64,000 bases of DNA from Nocardioides halotolerans DSM 19273 (GTDB taxonomy: Bacteria > Actinomycetota > Actinomycetes > Propionibacteriales > Nocardioidaceae), in NCBI RefSeq assembly GCF_000422805.1, contig NZ_KE383926.1:75399-139398 (forward strand), written 5' to 3'. The position numbers and the translations under genes are program-made. Under the pieces are notes generated by a model. It ran no database searches. It was not told the DNA's origin and saw nothing but the letters and a program-made list of their open reading frames with translations. Below, piece by piece: positions 32,708 through 42,034 of the stretch; positions within the stretch are counted from its first letter, which is position 1, and the number at the start of each line of letters is the position of its first letter.

Positions 32708-35089
32708 ATGACCCGCAAGCCCCCTCGCAGCGACATCGACGAGAACGACCTCGACATCACGGGCGCCCAGGAGCACGCGGCCGGCCCTACCGCGGTCGCG
32801 GTGACCATGAAGCGGGCGATCGAGCAGATGGGGCTGCGGCGTACGACGGCGACGCTGCGCAAGCTCAACCAGGTCGACGGCTTCGACTGCCAGGGCTGCG
32901 CCTGGCCGGACCCCTCGCCGGAGCGCCGGCACCACGCCGAGTTCTGCGAGAACGGCGGCAAGGCGGTCACCGAGGAGGCCACCCTGCGCCGGGTCGGCCG
33001 CGAGTTCTTCGCCGCCCACCCGATCGCCGAGCTGCGCGAGCGCACCGACTACTGGCTGGGCCAGCAGGGCCGCATCGTCGAGCCGATGGTGCTGCGCGCC
33101 GGCGCCACCCACTACGAGCCGATCTCGTGGGACGACGCGTTCGCGATGGTCGCGGGCCATCTCCAGGGCCTGGACTCGCCCGACCAGGCGGTGTTCTACA
33201 CCTCCGGCAGGACGTCCAACGAGGCGGCGTTCGCCTACCAGCTCTTCGTCCGGGCCTTCGGCACCAACAACCTGCCCGACTGCTCCAACATGTGCCACGA
33301 GTCGACCTCGGTGGCGCTCGCCGAGGTGATCGGCATCGGGAAGGCGTCGGTGACGATCGACGACGTCCACCACGCCGGGCTGATCGTGATCGCCGGCCAG
33401 AACCCCGGCAGCAACCACCCGCGGATGCTGAGCGCGCTCGAGATCGCAAAGAAGAACGGCGCGAAGATCATCGCGATCAACCCGCTCAAGGAGGCCGGGC
33501 TGGTCCGCTTCAAGAACCCGCAGCGACCGAAGGGGATGGTGGGGTCCGGCACGGGCATGGCCGACCTCTACCTCCCGGTGCGCATCAACGGCGACCTCGC
33601 GCTCTTCCAGGCGCTGGCCGCCCTGCTGCTCGAGTGGGGCCACGTCGACCACGACTTCGTGCAGCAGTACACCCACGGCTTCGAGGAGTACGCCGCGCAC
33701 CTGCGCGAGCTCGACTGGGACCTCGTGCTGCGCTCGACCGGGCTCGCCCGCGGGCAGATCGAGGAGGCGGCGCGGATGATCGCCGCGTCCGACAAGACGA
33801 TCTACTGCTGGGCGATGGGCGTCGTGCAGCACCGCAACGGCGTCGCGACGGTGAAGGAGATCGCCAACCTCGCGTTCCTGCGCGGGGACATCGGCAAGCC
33901 GGGCGCCGGGCTGTTCCCCGTGCGCGGGCACTCCAACGTGCAGGGCGACCGCACGATGGGCATCTGGGAGCGGCCACCCCAGCACTTCCTCGACGCGATC
34001 CGCGACGAGTTCGGCTTCGAGCCGCCGCGCGAGCACGGCCTCGACTCCGTCGCCGCGGTGAAGGCCTTCCGCGACGGCGACGCGAAGGTCTTCTTCGGCA
34101 TGGGCGGCAACTTCGTCTCGGCCATGTCCGACACGGTGGTCACCGAGGACGCGCTGCGGCGCGCCGACCTGACCGTGCACGTGTCGACCAAGCCCAACCG
34201 GTCGCACGTGGTCCACGGCCGCGAGGCGCTGATCCTGCCCGCGCTGGGCCGCAGCGAGAAGGACCTCACCGGCGGGCGTCCCCAGCGGGTCACGGTCGAG
34301 GACTCGCTGTGTGCGGTGCACTCCTCGCAGGGTCCGCTGAAGCCCGCCTCCGACCAGCTGCGGTCGGAGGTCGACATCATCTGCTCGCTCGCCCTCGCCA
34401 CGATCGGCGACCGGCACGGCATCCCGTGGGCTGGCTTCCGCGACGACTACAGCGAGATCCGGCGCCGGATCGCCCGGGTGGTGCCCGGTTGCGCGGCGTA
34501 CGACCAGAAGGTCGACCAGCCCGGTGGCTTCGTGCTGCCGCACCCGCCGCGCGACACCCGCACGTTCCCCACCAAGAAGGACCGGGCGATCTTCACGGTC
34601 AGCCCGACCGAGGTGCTCGAGGTCCCCGACGGACGGCTGCTGCTCGCGACGATCCGCTCCCACGACCAGTTCAACACCACGATCTACGGCCTCGACGACC
34701 GCTACCGCGGCATCAAGGGCGGCCGGCAGGTGGTGCTGGTCAACCCCCAGGACATCGAGGCGCTCGGCCTGCGCGACGGCCAGCACGTCGACATCGTGAG
34801 CGAGTGGGAGGACGGGTCGGTGCGGGTGGCCGAGCGGTTCCGGGTCGTCTCCTACGACACCCCGGTCGGGTGCGCGGGTGCCTACTACCCCGAGACGAAC
34901 TCGTTGGTGCCGCTGGACTCCAAAGCGATCGGGAGCAACCAGCCGGCGTACAAGTCGATCGTGGTCCGGCTGGTGCCCAGCGCTCCCGACGCGCCTGGCC
35001 AGGACCGCCCGGAGAGCGCGTCGACCGAGGTCTCGCCCGAGGGCGGCGAGGAGCCGAAGCGCTACGTGCAGCCCCACCACCTGAGCTGA
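32708..35089 (+). CDS. FdhF/YdeP-family molybdopterin oxidoreductase
   Basis: 793-residue bis-MGD oxidoreductase of the YdeP/FdhF-like type. The N-terminal cysteine motif is FDCQGCAWPDPSP, with FCENGGKAV after it, as in YdeP. Then follow the molybdopterin domains (FYTSGRTSNEAAFAYQL, HESTSVALAEVIGIGK, VPVRGHSNVQGDRTMG-like) and the C-terminal dinucleotide-binding barrel (RSHDQFNTTIYGLDDRYRG). YdeP homologues are linked to acid resistance; substrate unknown, formate activity unproven. No FdhD, FdhE or electron-transfer partner lies beside it. ATG at 32708 with AAGGA 7 nt upstream. Confidence 0.9.
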   Translation: MTRKPPRSDIDENDLDITGAQEHAAGPTAVAVTMKRAIEQMGLRRTTATLRKLNQVDGFDCQGCAWPDPSPERRHHAEFCENGGKAVTEEATLRRVGREFFAAHPIAELRERTDYWLGQQGRIVEPMVLRAGATHYEPISWDDAFAMVAGHLQGLDSPDQAVFYTSGRTSNEAAFAYQLFVRAFGTNNLPDCSNMCHESTSVALAEVIGIGKASVTIDDVHHAGLIVIAGQNPGSNHPRMLSALEIAKKNGAKIIAINPLKEAGLVRFKNPQRPKGMVGSGTGMADLYLPVRINGDLALFQALAALLLEWGHVDHDFVQQYTHGFEEYAAHLRELDWDLVLRSTGLARGQIEEAARMIAASDKTIYCWAMGVVQHRNGVATVKEIANLAFLRGDIGKPGAGLFPVRGHSNVQGDRTMGIWERPPQHFLDAIRDEFGFEPPREHGLDSVAAVKAFRDGDAKVFFGMGGNFVSAMSDTVVTEDALRRADLTVHVSTKPNRSHVVHGREALILPALGRSEKDLTGGRPQRVTVEDSLCAVHSSQGPLKPASDQLRSEVDIICSLALATIGDRHGIPWAGFRDDYSEIRRRIARVVPGCAAYDQKVDQPGGFVLPHPPRDTRTFPTKKDRAIFTVSPTEVLEVPDGRLLLATIRSHDQFNTTIYGLDDRYRGIKGGRQVVLVNPQDIEALGLRDGQHVDIVSEWEDGSVRVAERFRVVSYDTPVGCAGAYYPETNSLVPLDSKAIGSNQPAYKSIVVRLVPSAPDAPGQDRPESASTEVSPEGGEEPKRYVQPHHLS

Positions 35090-35124
35090 ACGCGGCTGTC
35101 GCCACCCCGCGCCACAATGACGGG

Positions 35125-36174
35125 GTGAGCAACCTCGAGGACAGGCCCGACGCCGTCGAGAGCACCACGCACCCAGCGAGGGGCATCGAGGTGATGTCGC
35201 CGCGCGACGTGCCGCTCGGCGGGCCGCGGGCGATGACCGTGCGCCGCACCCTCCCGCAGCGCGAGCGCTCGCTCATCGGTGCGTGGTGCTTCCTCGACCA
35301 CTACGGCCCCGACCCGGTCGCCGACACCGGCGGCATGAACGTCCCGCCGCACCCGCACACCGGGCTGCAGACCGTGTCGTGGCTGTTCACCGGCGAGGTC
35401 GAGCACCGCGACAGCGCCGGCCACCACGCGATGGTGCGGCCGGGCGAGCTCAACCTCATGACCGCGGGCCACGGCATCAGCCACTCGGAGGTGTCGACGG
35501 CCGACACCACGGTCCTGCACGGTGCGCAGCTCTGGGTCGCACTGCCCTCCGACGCGCGGGACGGTGCTCCGGGCTTCGCGCACCACGCGCCCGAGGCGGT
35601 GCGTGGCGCGGGGTGGGAGGCGCGGGTCTTCCTGGGCTCGCTGCTCGGCGAGACCTCACCGGTGCCGACCGCGACCCCGCTGCTCGGCGCCGAGCTGGTC
35701 CTCGCCGCGGGCACCGAACTGCACCTCGACGTCGACCCGGCCTTCGAGCACGGCGTGCTCGTCGACACCGGCGTGGTCTCCGTCGGTGACGTCGAGGCCA
35801 AGCAGCACGAGCTCGCCTACCTCTCGCCGGGCTCGCAGCGGCTCACGATCGAGGCCGTCGCCGATGCCCGCCTGCTGCTGCTGGGCGGGCCGCCGTTCGG
35901 CGAGGCCATCGTCATGTGGTGGAACTTCGTCGGGCGCACCCACGAGGAGGTCGTCGCCTTCCGCGAGGAGTGGCAGGCCCAGGTGCTCGACGACGACGGC
36001 GCCGCCCGCGACCCCGGCGACGCCGGCGGCCTGCGCGAGGGCGCCGCCCACGAGCGGGTGGTCGCCGACTCCCAGCTGGTCCGGCCGGGCCGGTTCGGCG
36101 TGGTCGTCGGCGACCACTCGCCGCCGATCCCAGCCCCGCCGCTGCCCAACGCGCGCCTGAAGGAGCGCCGCTGA
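35125..36174 (+). CDS. Pirin-family cupin protein
   Basis: 349-residue bicupin. The pirin N-terminal domain has the iron-binding set PPHPHTGLQTVSWLF, GEVEHRDSAGHHA and TAGHGISHSE, where H-x-H, H and E ligands are expected. The second cupin ends with LLLLGGPPFGEAIVMWWNFV, typical of pirin C-terminal domains. Bacterial pirins act as quercetin dioxygenase-like or redox regulators; role here unknown. GTG at 35125 follows CACAAT by 6 nt, a leaderless start. ATGA-coupled to the glycosylase gene. Confidence 0.9.
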   Translation: MSNLEDRPDAVESTTHPARGIEVMSPRDVPLGGPRAMTVRRTLPQRERSLIGAWCFLDHYGPDPVADTGGMNVPPHPHTGLQTVSWLFTGEVEHRDSAGHHAMVRPGELNLMTAGHGISHSEVSTADTTVLHGAQLWVALPSDARDGAPGFAHHAPEAVRGAGWEARVFLGSLLGETSPVPTATPLLGAELVLAAGTELHLDVDPAFEHGVLVDTGVVSVGDVEAKQHELAYLSPGSQRLTIEAVADARLLLLGGPPFGEAIVMWWNFVGRTHEEVVAFREEWQAQVLDDDGAARDPGDAGGLREGAAHERVVADSQLVRPGRFGVVVGDHSPPIPAPPLPNARLKERR

Positions 36175-36773
36175 TGCCCGGAGCGGTGACCGGCGAGGAC
36201 GGCGTCGCCCGCTGCCCGTGGGGCAGCGGCGCGGGCGTGATGCGCGACTACCACGACACCGAGTGGGGCAATCGCGTGCACGGCGAGTCGGCGTACCTCG
36301 AGCGGCTCACGCTGGAGGCTTTCCAGTCCGGGTTGTCCTGGTCGACGATCCTCCACAAGCGCGAGGCGTTCCGCGAGGTGTTCCACGGCTTCGACGCCGA
36401 CGCGGTCGCGGCGTTCGGGGCGGACGACGAGGCCCGGCTGATGGCCGACGCCCGCATCGTCCGCAACCGCGCGAAGATCTCGGCGGCGGTCGTCAACGCC
36501 CGGGCCACGGTCGCCCTGCGCGACGCGCCCGACCTCGACGGCGGCCTCGAGTCGCTGGTGCTGTCGTTCGCGCCCGACGAGCCCCCGGCGCCGAGCACGA
36601 GCGAGGAGATGCAGACGACCTCGCCGGAGTCGAAGGCGCTGTCGAAGGAGCTCAAGAGGCGCGGCTTCGCGTTCGTCGGCCCCACGACGATGTTCGCGCT
36701 GATGGAGGCGATCGGCGTCTTCGACCCCCACCTGGTGGGCTGCTTCCGGCGGGGTGCCGGTCAGTCGGTCTGA
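36174..36773 (+). CDS. tag: DNA-3-methyladenine glycosylase I
   Basis: 199-residue base-excision repair glycosylase removing 3-methyladenine. RCPWG near residue 13 and YHDTEWGNRVHGE near 26 give the first Cys and His of the Tag zinc snap; DPHLVGCFRR at the end gives the second His and Cys. ERLTLEAFQSGLSWSTIL and FVGPTTMFALMEAIG are conserved Tag segments. Coupled to the pirin gene by ATGA; its 3' end overlaps the convergent malate synthase gene by 13 bp. Confidence 0.95.
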   Translation: MPGAVTGEDGVARCPWGSGAGVMRDYHDTEWGNRVHGESAYLERLTLEAFQSGLSWSTILHKREAFREVFHGFDADAVAAFGADDEARLMADARIVRNRAKISAAVVNARATVALRDAPDLDGGLESLVLSFAPDEPPAPSTSEEMQTTSPESKALSKELKRRGFAFVGPTTMFALMEAIGVFDPHLVGCFRRGAGQSV

Positions 36774-38911
36774 CCGGCCTTCAGCGCCCGCCGGCGCCGG
36801 TGCAGGATCGGCTCGGTGTAGCCCGAGGGCTGCTCGAGCCCCTCGAAGACGAGGTCGTGCGCCGCGCCGAACGCCTCGCCGTCGTACGCCGACCCCATCG
36901 GGCGGTAGCCCGGCCCGGCCTGCTGCTCGTCGACCACGTCGGCCATCCGGCGCAATACCGCCTCGACCTCGTCGGCGCTGACCACGCCGTGGCGCAGCCA
37001 GTTGGCGACGTGCTGGGAGGAGATGCGGCAGGTGGCGCGGTCCTCCATCAGGGCGGTGCCGTGGATGTCGGGCACCTTGGAGCAGCCGACGCCGTCGTCG
37101 ATCCAGCGCTTCACGTAGCCGAGGATCCCCTGCAGGTTGTTCTCGATCTCGGCGGTGCGGTCCTCGTCGGACCAGCCCGCGACCTCGTCCGGCTCCGCCA
37201 GCGGCACCGTCAGCAGCTGCTCGATCGTCGTGCGCCGGCCGCCGGCGAGCTCGTCCTGGCGGGCCGACACGTCCACCTGGTGGTAGTGCAGCGCGTGCAG
37301 CGTGGCCGCGGTCGGCGACGGCACCCAGGCGCACGAGGCGCCGGCCTGCGGGTGGCCGATCTTCTGGTCGAGCATCGCGGCCATCTCGTCGGGCATCGCC
37401 CACATGCCCTTGCCGATCTGGGCGCGGCCCTTCAGCCCGCACGCGAGGCCGATGTCGACGTTCTGGTCCTCGTAGGCCTTGATCCACTCGGTCGACTTCA
37501 TGTCGCCCTTGCGGACCATCGCGCCGCCCAGCATCGAGGTGTGCAGCTCGTCGCCGGTGCGGTCGAGGAACCCGGTGTTGATGAACGCCACCCGGCCGCG
37601 CGCCGCGTGGATGCAGGCCTTGAGGTTGGCCGACGTGCGGCGCTCCTCGTCCATGATCCCGAGCTTGATCGTGCCGCGGCCCAGCCCGAGCAGGTCCTCG
37701 ACGGCGGCGAAGAGGTCATCGGTGAAGGTGACCTCGTCGGGGCCGTGCATCTTGGGCTTCACGGCGTACATCGAGCCGGTCCGCGAGTTGGCGAGCTCGC
37801 CGCGGCCCTGGAGGTCGACCAGGCTGCACAGCGCGGTCATGACGGCGTCGAGCACGCCCTCCGGCACCTCGTCGCCGTCGAGGAGCACGGCGTCGGTCGT
37901 CATCAGGTGGCCGACCTGCCGCACGAACAGCAGCGACCGGCCGGGCAGCACGATCTGGCCGCCGGGGCCGTCGTAGAGGCGGTCCTCGGCCAGGCCGCGG
38001 GTGAACGACGACGCGCCCTTGGAGACCTCGGCGGTCAGCGTGCCCTGGTTGAGCAGCAGCCAGTTGCGGTAGCCCGCGACCTTGTCGTCCGGGTCGACCG
38101 CGGCGACGGAGTCCTCGAGGTCCATGATCGTGGAGACGGCCGCCTCGAGGAGCAGGTCCTTGACCCCGGCGGCGTCGTCCTTGCCGATCGTGTCGGAGCG
38201 GTCGACCTGGATCTCGACGTGCAGGCCGTGGTGCACGAGCAGGACGGCCTCGGGCGCGTCGGGCTCGCCGCGCCAGCCGACCAGCTGGCCGGGGTCGGCG
38301 AGCGCCGGGCTCAGGGCGCCGCCGTCGACGACGTAGGCCGTCACGTCGGTGTGGCTGCCCTCGGCCAGCGGGAAGTGCTCGTCGAGGAATGCGCGGGCCC
38401 GGGCGATCACCGCCGCGCCGCGCGTCGGGTTGTACGACGAGCCCTTCTCCTTGCCGTCGGCCTCGTCGATGACGTCGGTGCCGTAGAGCGCGTCGTAGAG
38501 CGAGCCCCAGCGCGCGTTGGCGGCATTGGCGGCGAACCGCGCGTTGAGCACCGGTACGACGAGCTGCGGCCCGGCCTGGACGGCGACCTCCTCGTCGACG
38601 TCCTCGGTCTCGATCGTGAAGTCGTCCGGCTCGTCGACGAGGTAGCCGAGGTCGCGCAGCAGCTGGACGTACGCCGCCTGGTCGCGGACCGGTCCGGGGT
38701 TGGCGGTGTGCCACTCGTCGAGCCGGTGCTGCAGCTCGTCGCGGCGCGCGAGCAGCGCCCGGTTGCGCGGGACGAAGTCGGTGAGGATCGCCTCGACCCC
38801 GGTCCAGAAGGCTCCCTCGTCGAGGCCCGACCCCGGCAGCGCCTCGTCGCGGACGAAGGTGTGCAGCACCTCCGCGACCTGCAGCCGTCCGACGGTCACT
38901 CGGTCTCCCAC
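36761..38911 (-). CDS. glcB: Malate synthase G
   Basis: 716-residue malate synthase G (E. coli enzyme 723), condensing glyoxylate and acetyl-CoA to malate. Recognisable are STIMDLEDSVAAVDPDDK, the active-site segment INTGFLDRTGDELHTSMLGG, CGLKGRAQIGKGMWAMPDEM and GASCAWVPSPTAATLHALHY. Cytosolic and Mg-dependent. Start moved to GTG 38911 because GGAGGAG (38923-38917) is 5 nt upstream; the in-frame GTG at 38917 overlaps that SD. Divergent from a GlcD-like glycolate oxidase, which makes glyoxylate, so the two act in sequence. Confidence 0.95.
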   Translation of the reverse strand: MGDRVTVGRLQVAEVLHTFVRDEALPGSGLDEGAFWTGVEAILTDFVPRNRALLARRDELQHRLDEWHTANPGPVRDQAAYVQLLRDLGYLVDEPDDFTIETEDVDEEVAVQAGPQLVVPVLNARFAANAANARWGSLYDALYGTDVIDEADGKEKGSSYNPTRGAAVIARARAFLDEHFPLAEGSHTDVTAYVVDGGALSPALADPGQLVGWRGEPDAPEAVLLVHHGLHVEIQVDRSDTIGKDDAAGVKDLLLEAAVSTIMDLEDSVAAVDPDDKVAGYRNWLLLNQGTLTAEVSKGASSFTRGLAEDRLYDGPGGQIVLPGRSLLFVRQVGHLMTTDAVLLDGDEVPEGVLDAVMTALCSLVDLQGRGELANSRTGSMYAVKPKMHGPDEVTFTDDLFAAVEDLLGLGRGTIKLGIMDEERRTSANLKACIHAARGRVAFINTGFLDRTGDELHTSMLGGAMVRKGDMKSTEWIKAYEDQNVDIGLACGLKGRAQIGKGMWAMPDEMAAMLDQKIGHPQAGASCAWVPSPTAATLHALHYHQVDVSARQDELAGGRRTTIEQLLTVPLAEPDEVAGWSDEDRTAEIENNLQGILGYVKRWIDDGVGCSKVPDIHGTALMEDRATCRISSQHVANWLRHGVVSADEVEAVLRRMADVVDEQQAGPGYRPMGSAYDGEAFGAAHDLVFEGLEQPSGYTEPILHRRRRALKAGQTD

Positions 38912-38916
38912 GATCA

Positions 38917-38923
38917 CTCCTCC
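38917..38923 (-). promoter_or_regulatory. SD deciding the glcB start
   Basis: GGAGGAG on the minus strand, 5 nt before GTG 38911, which makes the upstream in-frame GTG (38917) unlikely. Confidence 0.7.
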
Positions 38924-38934
38924 GCTGGGTCGAT

Positions 38935-38973
38935 TTCAGGGGTCGTCTTCAGGGTCAGATTTCAGGGGTCGTT
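38935..38973. repeat. Three 13-bp repeats between glcB and glcD-like gene
   Basis: TTCAGGG begins at 38935, 38948 and 38961, an exact 13-bp period; the outer units are TTCAGGGGTCGTC and TTCAGGGGTCGTT, the middle is TTCAGGGTCAGAT. It fills the centre of the 97-bp divergent promoter region and is a candidate regulator-binding array. Confidence 0.65.
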
Positions 38974-39008
38974 GGCGTCTGCGCCGTGAATCGCTCAGTC
39001 TTGCCTAC

Positions 39009-40397
39009 ATGAGCGTGGACGCACAGGTCGACCTCGGGCCGCCCATCGACGAGCTCGTCGCACAGCTGGGGGACGACGTCGTCGTCACCGAGGCGGAGCG
39101 GATGGAGAAGTACCGCTGGGACCGCGCCCAGGACCCCGCCGCCGGCGTGCCGCTGGCGGTGGTGCGCGCCGGGTCGACCGAGGACGTGCAGGTGGCGGTG
39201 CGGTTCGCGGCTCAGCACGGCGTGCCGGTCGTCCCACGCGGCGCCGGCAGCGGCCTGTCCGGCGGCGCGTCCGCGGTCGAGGGCTGTCTCGTGGTCTCGA
39301 CGGAGCGGATGACGGCCATCGCCATCGACCCGGTGACGCGCACGGCGGTCGTCCAGCCCGGGCTGATGAACGCCCAGGTCAAGGCGGCGGCGGCCGAGCA
39401 TGACCTGTGGTACCCGCCCGACCCGTCGTCGTACGAGATCTGCTCGATCGGCGGCAACATCGCCACGAACGCCGGCGGGTTGTGCTGCGTGAAGTACGGC
39501 GTCACCACCGACTACGTGCTCGGCCTGACCGTCGTGCTCGCCGACGGCACGGCGGTCCGGCTCGGCGGCGCCCGCCTCAAGGACGTCGCGGGGCTGTCGC
39601 TCACCAAGCTCTTCGTCGGCTCCGAGGGGACGCTCGGGATCATCACCGAGATCGTGCTGCGGCTGGTCCCGCGCCAGCGGCCGCCGGCCACCCTGGTCGC
39701 GACGTTCGGCACGCTCGACGACGCGACCGGGGCGGTGCTCGCGATCACGCAGCGGCTGCGGCCCTCGATGCTGGAGTTCATGGACGGCCCGACCATCAAC
39801 GCGGTCGAGGACCTCACCAAGATGGGCCTCGACCGGTCGGCGGCGGCGATGCTGGTGATCCAGTCCGACGAGCCGGCCGGCCACGCCGCCGCCGAGTGTG
39901 AGCTCATCGCGCAGCTGTGCCAGGACCACCACGCCGTCGAGGTGTTCTCCACCGACGACCCGGAGGAGGGGGAGGCCTTCGTGGTCGCCCGCCGCAACGC
40001 GATCCCGGCGGTCGAGCGCACCGGCACCCTGCTGCTCGAGGACGTCGGCGTGCCGCTGCCCGAGCTCGGCGCGCTGGTCGACGGCATCGCCGACATCTCA
40101 GCGCAGCGCGAGGTCACGATCGCCGTCATCGCCCATGCCGGCGACGGCAACACCCACCCGCTCATCGTCTTCGACCCGGCCGACGAGGACATGGCCGAGC
40201 GTGCCCGGACGGCGTACGGCGAGGTGATGGAGCTCGCCATGTCGCTCGGCGGCACGATCACCGGCGAGCACGGCGTCGGCCGCCTCAAGAAGCCGTGGCT
40301 CGGCGACTACCTCGGCCCCGACGCGATGGCCCTCAACCAGAGGATCAAGGACGCCCTCGACCCGCACGGCATCCTCAACCCGGGAGCGATGTTCTAG
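39009..40397 (+). CDS. FAD-linked glycolate/lactate-type oxidase (GlcD-like)
   Basis: 462-residue vanillyl-alcohol-oxidase-fold flavoprotein, full GlcD length. FAD-binding motifs are VVPRGAGSGLSGGAS and SIGGNIATNAGGLCCVKYG, then VGSEGTLGIITEIVLRLV, and the C-terminal HAGDGNTHPLIVFD and GTITGEHGVGRLKK that bind metal or substrate. Likely oxidises glycolate or a 2-hydroxy acid to glyoxylate or 2-oxo acid, feeding divergent malate synthase G. No GlcE or GlcF is adjacent. CAGTCT 7 nt before the ATG suggests a leaderless start. Confidence 0.9.
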   Translation: MSVDAQVDLGPPIDELVAQLGDDVVVTEAERMEKYRWDRAQDPAAGVPLAVVRAGSTEDVQVAVRFAAQHGVPVVPRGAGSGLSGGASAVEGCLVVSTERMTAIAIDPVTRTAVVQPGLMNAQVKAAAAEHDLWYPPDPSSYEICSIGGNIATNAGGLCCVKYGVTTDYVLGLTVVLADGTAVRLGGARLKDVAGLSLTKLFVGSEGTLGIITEIVLRLVPRQRPPATLVATFGTLDDATGAVLAITQRLRPSMLEFMDGPTINAVEDLTKMGLDRSAAAMLVIQSDEPAGHAAAECELIAQLCQDHHAVEVFSTDDPEEGEAFVVARRNAIPAVERTGTLLLEDVGVPLPELGALVDGIADISAQREVTIAVIAHAGDGNTHPLIVFDPADEDMAERARTAYGEVMELAMSLGGTITGEHGVGRLKKPWLGDYLGPDAMALNQRIKDALDPHGILNPGAMF

Positions 40398-40419
40398 GTC
40401 AACCGACTACATTTCCGCC

Positions 40420-41826
40420 GTGACGGAGCACCGGGTCCACGCCTTCACCGACGACGCGCTCGGCGACCTCGACGCCGTCGCGCTGGTCGAAGCCCTGCAC
40501 GGCGGGGCCGTGTCGATACCCGAGGTGATCGACGCGGCGATCGCGCGGGCTGAGCGGGTGCAGCCGGAGCTCAACGGCATCGCGCAGGAGGCGTTCGCGC
40601 GCGCTCGGGCCGAGGCGCAGGACCCGCGGCCCGGGTTCTTCGCCGGCGTGCCGACGTGGGTCAAGGACAACGTCGACCTCGCCGGGCTGGCGACCATGAA
40701 CGGCACCGACGCCTGGGCGCCGGTCCCGGCCAGGGAGGACGGCGACTTCGCGCGGATGTACCTCGCGACCGGCCTGGTGCCGCTCGGCAAGAGCCAGCTG
40801 AGCGAGTACGGCTTCTCGCCGAGCGCCGAGCACCCGCGGATCGGCCCGGTCCGCAACCCGTGGGACACCCGGCACACGGCCGGTGCGAGCTCGGCCGGCT
40901 CGGCCGCGATGGTGGCCGCGGGCGTCGTGCCGATCGCGCACGCCAACGACGGCGGTGGGTCGATCCGGATCCCGGCGGCCGTCACGGGGCTGGTGGGGCT
41001 GAAGCCGACCCGCGGCCGGCTCGCCCAGGACGCCGTGATGCGGCAGATGCCGGTCAGGATCATCAGCGACGGCGTGCTGACCAGGAGCGTCCGCGACACC
41101 GCGGCGTTCTTCCGCGAGGCCGAGAAGATCTACCGCTCGCTGCGCCTCCCGCCGATCGGCGACCTGACCCGGCCCGCCCGGCGCCGGCTCCGCATCGGGG
41201 TCGTGACCGAGGGCGTCGGCCGGAGCGCGACGCCGGAGGTCACCGAGCTCACCCTCAAGGTCGCGGCCCAGCTCGAGGAGCTCGGCCACCGGGTCGAGCG
41301 GGTCGAGGTCCCGGTCGAGGCGTCGTTCCCCGACGACTTCCTCCTCTACTGGTCGAGCCTGGCCTTCTTCCTGCTCCGCGGCGGTCGCCGCCTGCACGGT
41401 GCGTCCTGGAACCCCGGCAACCTCGACCTGCTCAGCCACGGGCTCGCCGCCCACGCCCAGCGCAACCTCCACCGCCTGCCGGGCGCCATCCGGCGGCTGC
41501 GCGGCAGCCGCAAGGTGGCGGCCCGGTTCTTCACCGAGCACGACGTCGCGCTCACCCCGACGCTCGCTGCCGAGACCCCGCGCATCGGCTGGCTGGACCC
41601 GACGCAGTCCTACGAGCAGGTGATGGACCGGATGCTCGACTGGGTGGCGTTCACGCCGCTGCAGAACGCCACCGGCGACCCGGCCATCTCGCTGCCCCTC
41701 GGGACCACCGCCCACGGGCTGCCTCAGGGGATGATGTTCGGGGCCGGAGCGGGCTGCGAGGCCACCCTGATCGAGCTCGCCTACGAGCTCGAGGAGGCGC
41801 TCCCGTTCGCCCGCATCCAGGGCTGA
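40420..41826 (+). CDS. Amidase (amidase signature family)
   Basis: 468-residue amidase-signature hydrolase. The Ser-cisSer-Lys triad is visible: Lys in GVPTWVKDNVDLAGL, the signature stretch ASSAGSAAMVAAGVVPIAHA, and the nucleophile in NDGGGSIRIPAAVTGLVG. GLKPTRGRLAQ and NATGDPAISLPLG follow. Substrate unknown; indole-acetamide, nylon-oligomer and aryl amidases share this fold. The start is fixed by TACATT (40408-40413), 6 nt before the GTG, 22 bp after the oxidase stop. Confidence 0.9.
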   Translation: MTEHRVHAFTDDALGDLDAVALVEALHGGAVSIPEVIDAAIARAERVQPELNGIAQEAFARARAEAQDPRPGFFAGVPTWVKDNVDLAGLATMNGTDAWAPVPAREDGDFARMYLATGLVPLGKSQLSEYGFSPSAEHPRIGPVRNPWDTRHTAGASSAGSAAMVAAGVVPIAHANDGGGSIRIPAAVTGLVGLKPTRGRLAQDAVMRQMPVRIISDGVLTRSVRDTAAFFREAEKIYRSLRLPPIGDLTRPARRRLRIGVVTEGVGRSATPEVTELTLKVAAQLEELGHRVERVEVPVEASFPDDFLLYWSSLAFFLLRGGRRLHGASWNPGNLDLLSHGLAAHAQRNLHRLPGAIRRLRGSRKVAARFFTEHDVALTPTLAAETPRIGWLDPTQSYEQVMDRMLDWVAFTPLQNATGDPAISLPLGTTAHGLPQGMMFGAGAGCEATLIELAYELEEALPFARIQG

Positions 41827-41845
41827 GGAGCGGCCCCGATCCGGA

Positions 41846-41875
41846 TTCGGCGAGACCGACGAGGCTGTGTAGAGT
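41846..41875 (+). promoter_or_regulatory. Candidate tRNA-Thr promoter
   Basis: TTCGGC (41846-41851) and TAGAGT (41870-41875) with an 18-bp spacer, 22 bp upstream of the mature tRNA. Confidence 0.4.
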
Positions 41876-41897
41876 TCTCCGTCGGTGTCACCCACCG

Positions 41898-41970
41898 GCC
41901 CCTTTAGCTCAGTCGGCAGAGCGTCTCCATGGTAAGGAGAAGGTCTACGGTTCGATTCCGTAAAGGGGCT
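41898..41970 (+). tRNA. tRNA-Thr (GGT)
   Basis: 73-nt cloverleaf. Acceptor GCCCCTT pairs with AAGGGGC, anticodon stem TCTCC/GGAGA holds loop ATGGTAA with anticodon GGT, and the T arm is TACGG-TTCGATT-CCGTA. CCA is not encoded. First of a Thr-Met tRNA pair preceding rpmG, as in mycobacteria. Confidence 0.97.
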
Positions 41971-42034
41971 CTGGCACAGCGGATCCGTCATGGCGTGCGG
42001 CCAGTACGCTCGATGGAGAGGCCGTGTCCCCCGT

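Noticed and set aside
31886..35080. Very long minus-strand open frame opposite the molybdoenzyme gene
   Set aside because: Only its last 639 bases (RDD protein) make sense; the rest is Val/Arg/His/Asp-rich antisense translation typical of high-GC third-position bias.
36218..38989. 923-codon plus-strand open frame opposite malate synthase
   Set aside because: Antisense shadow of glcB; no domain resemblance and the minus-strand protein is clearly malate synthase G.
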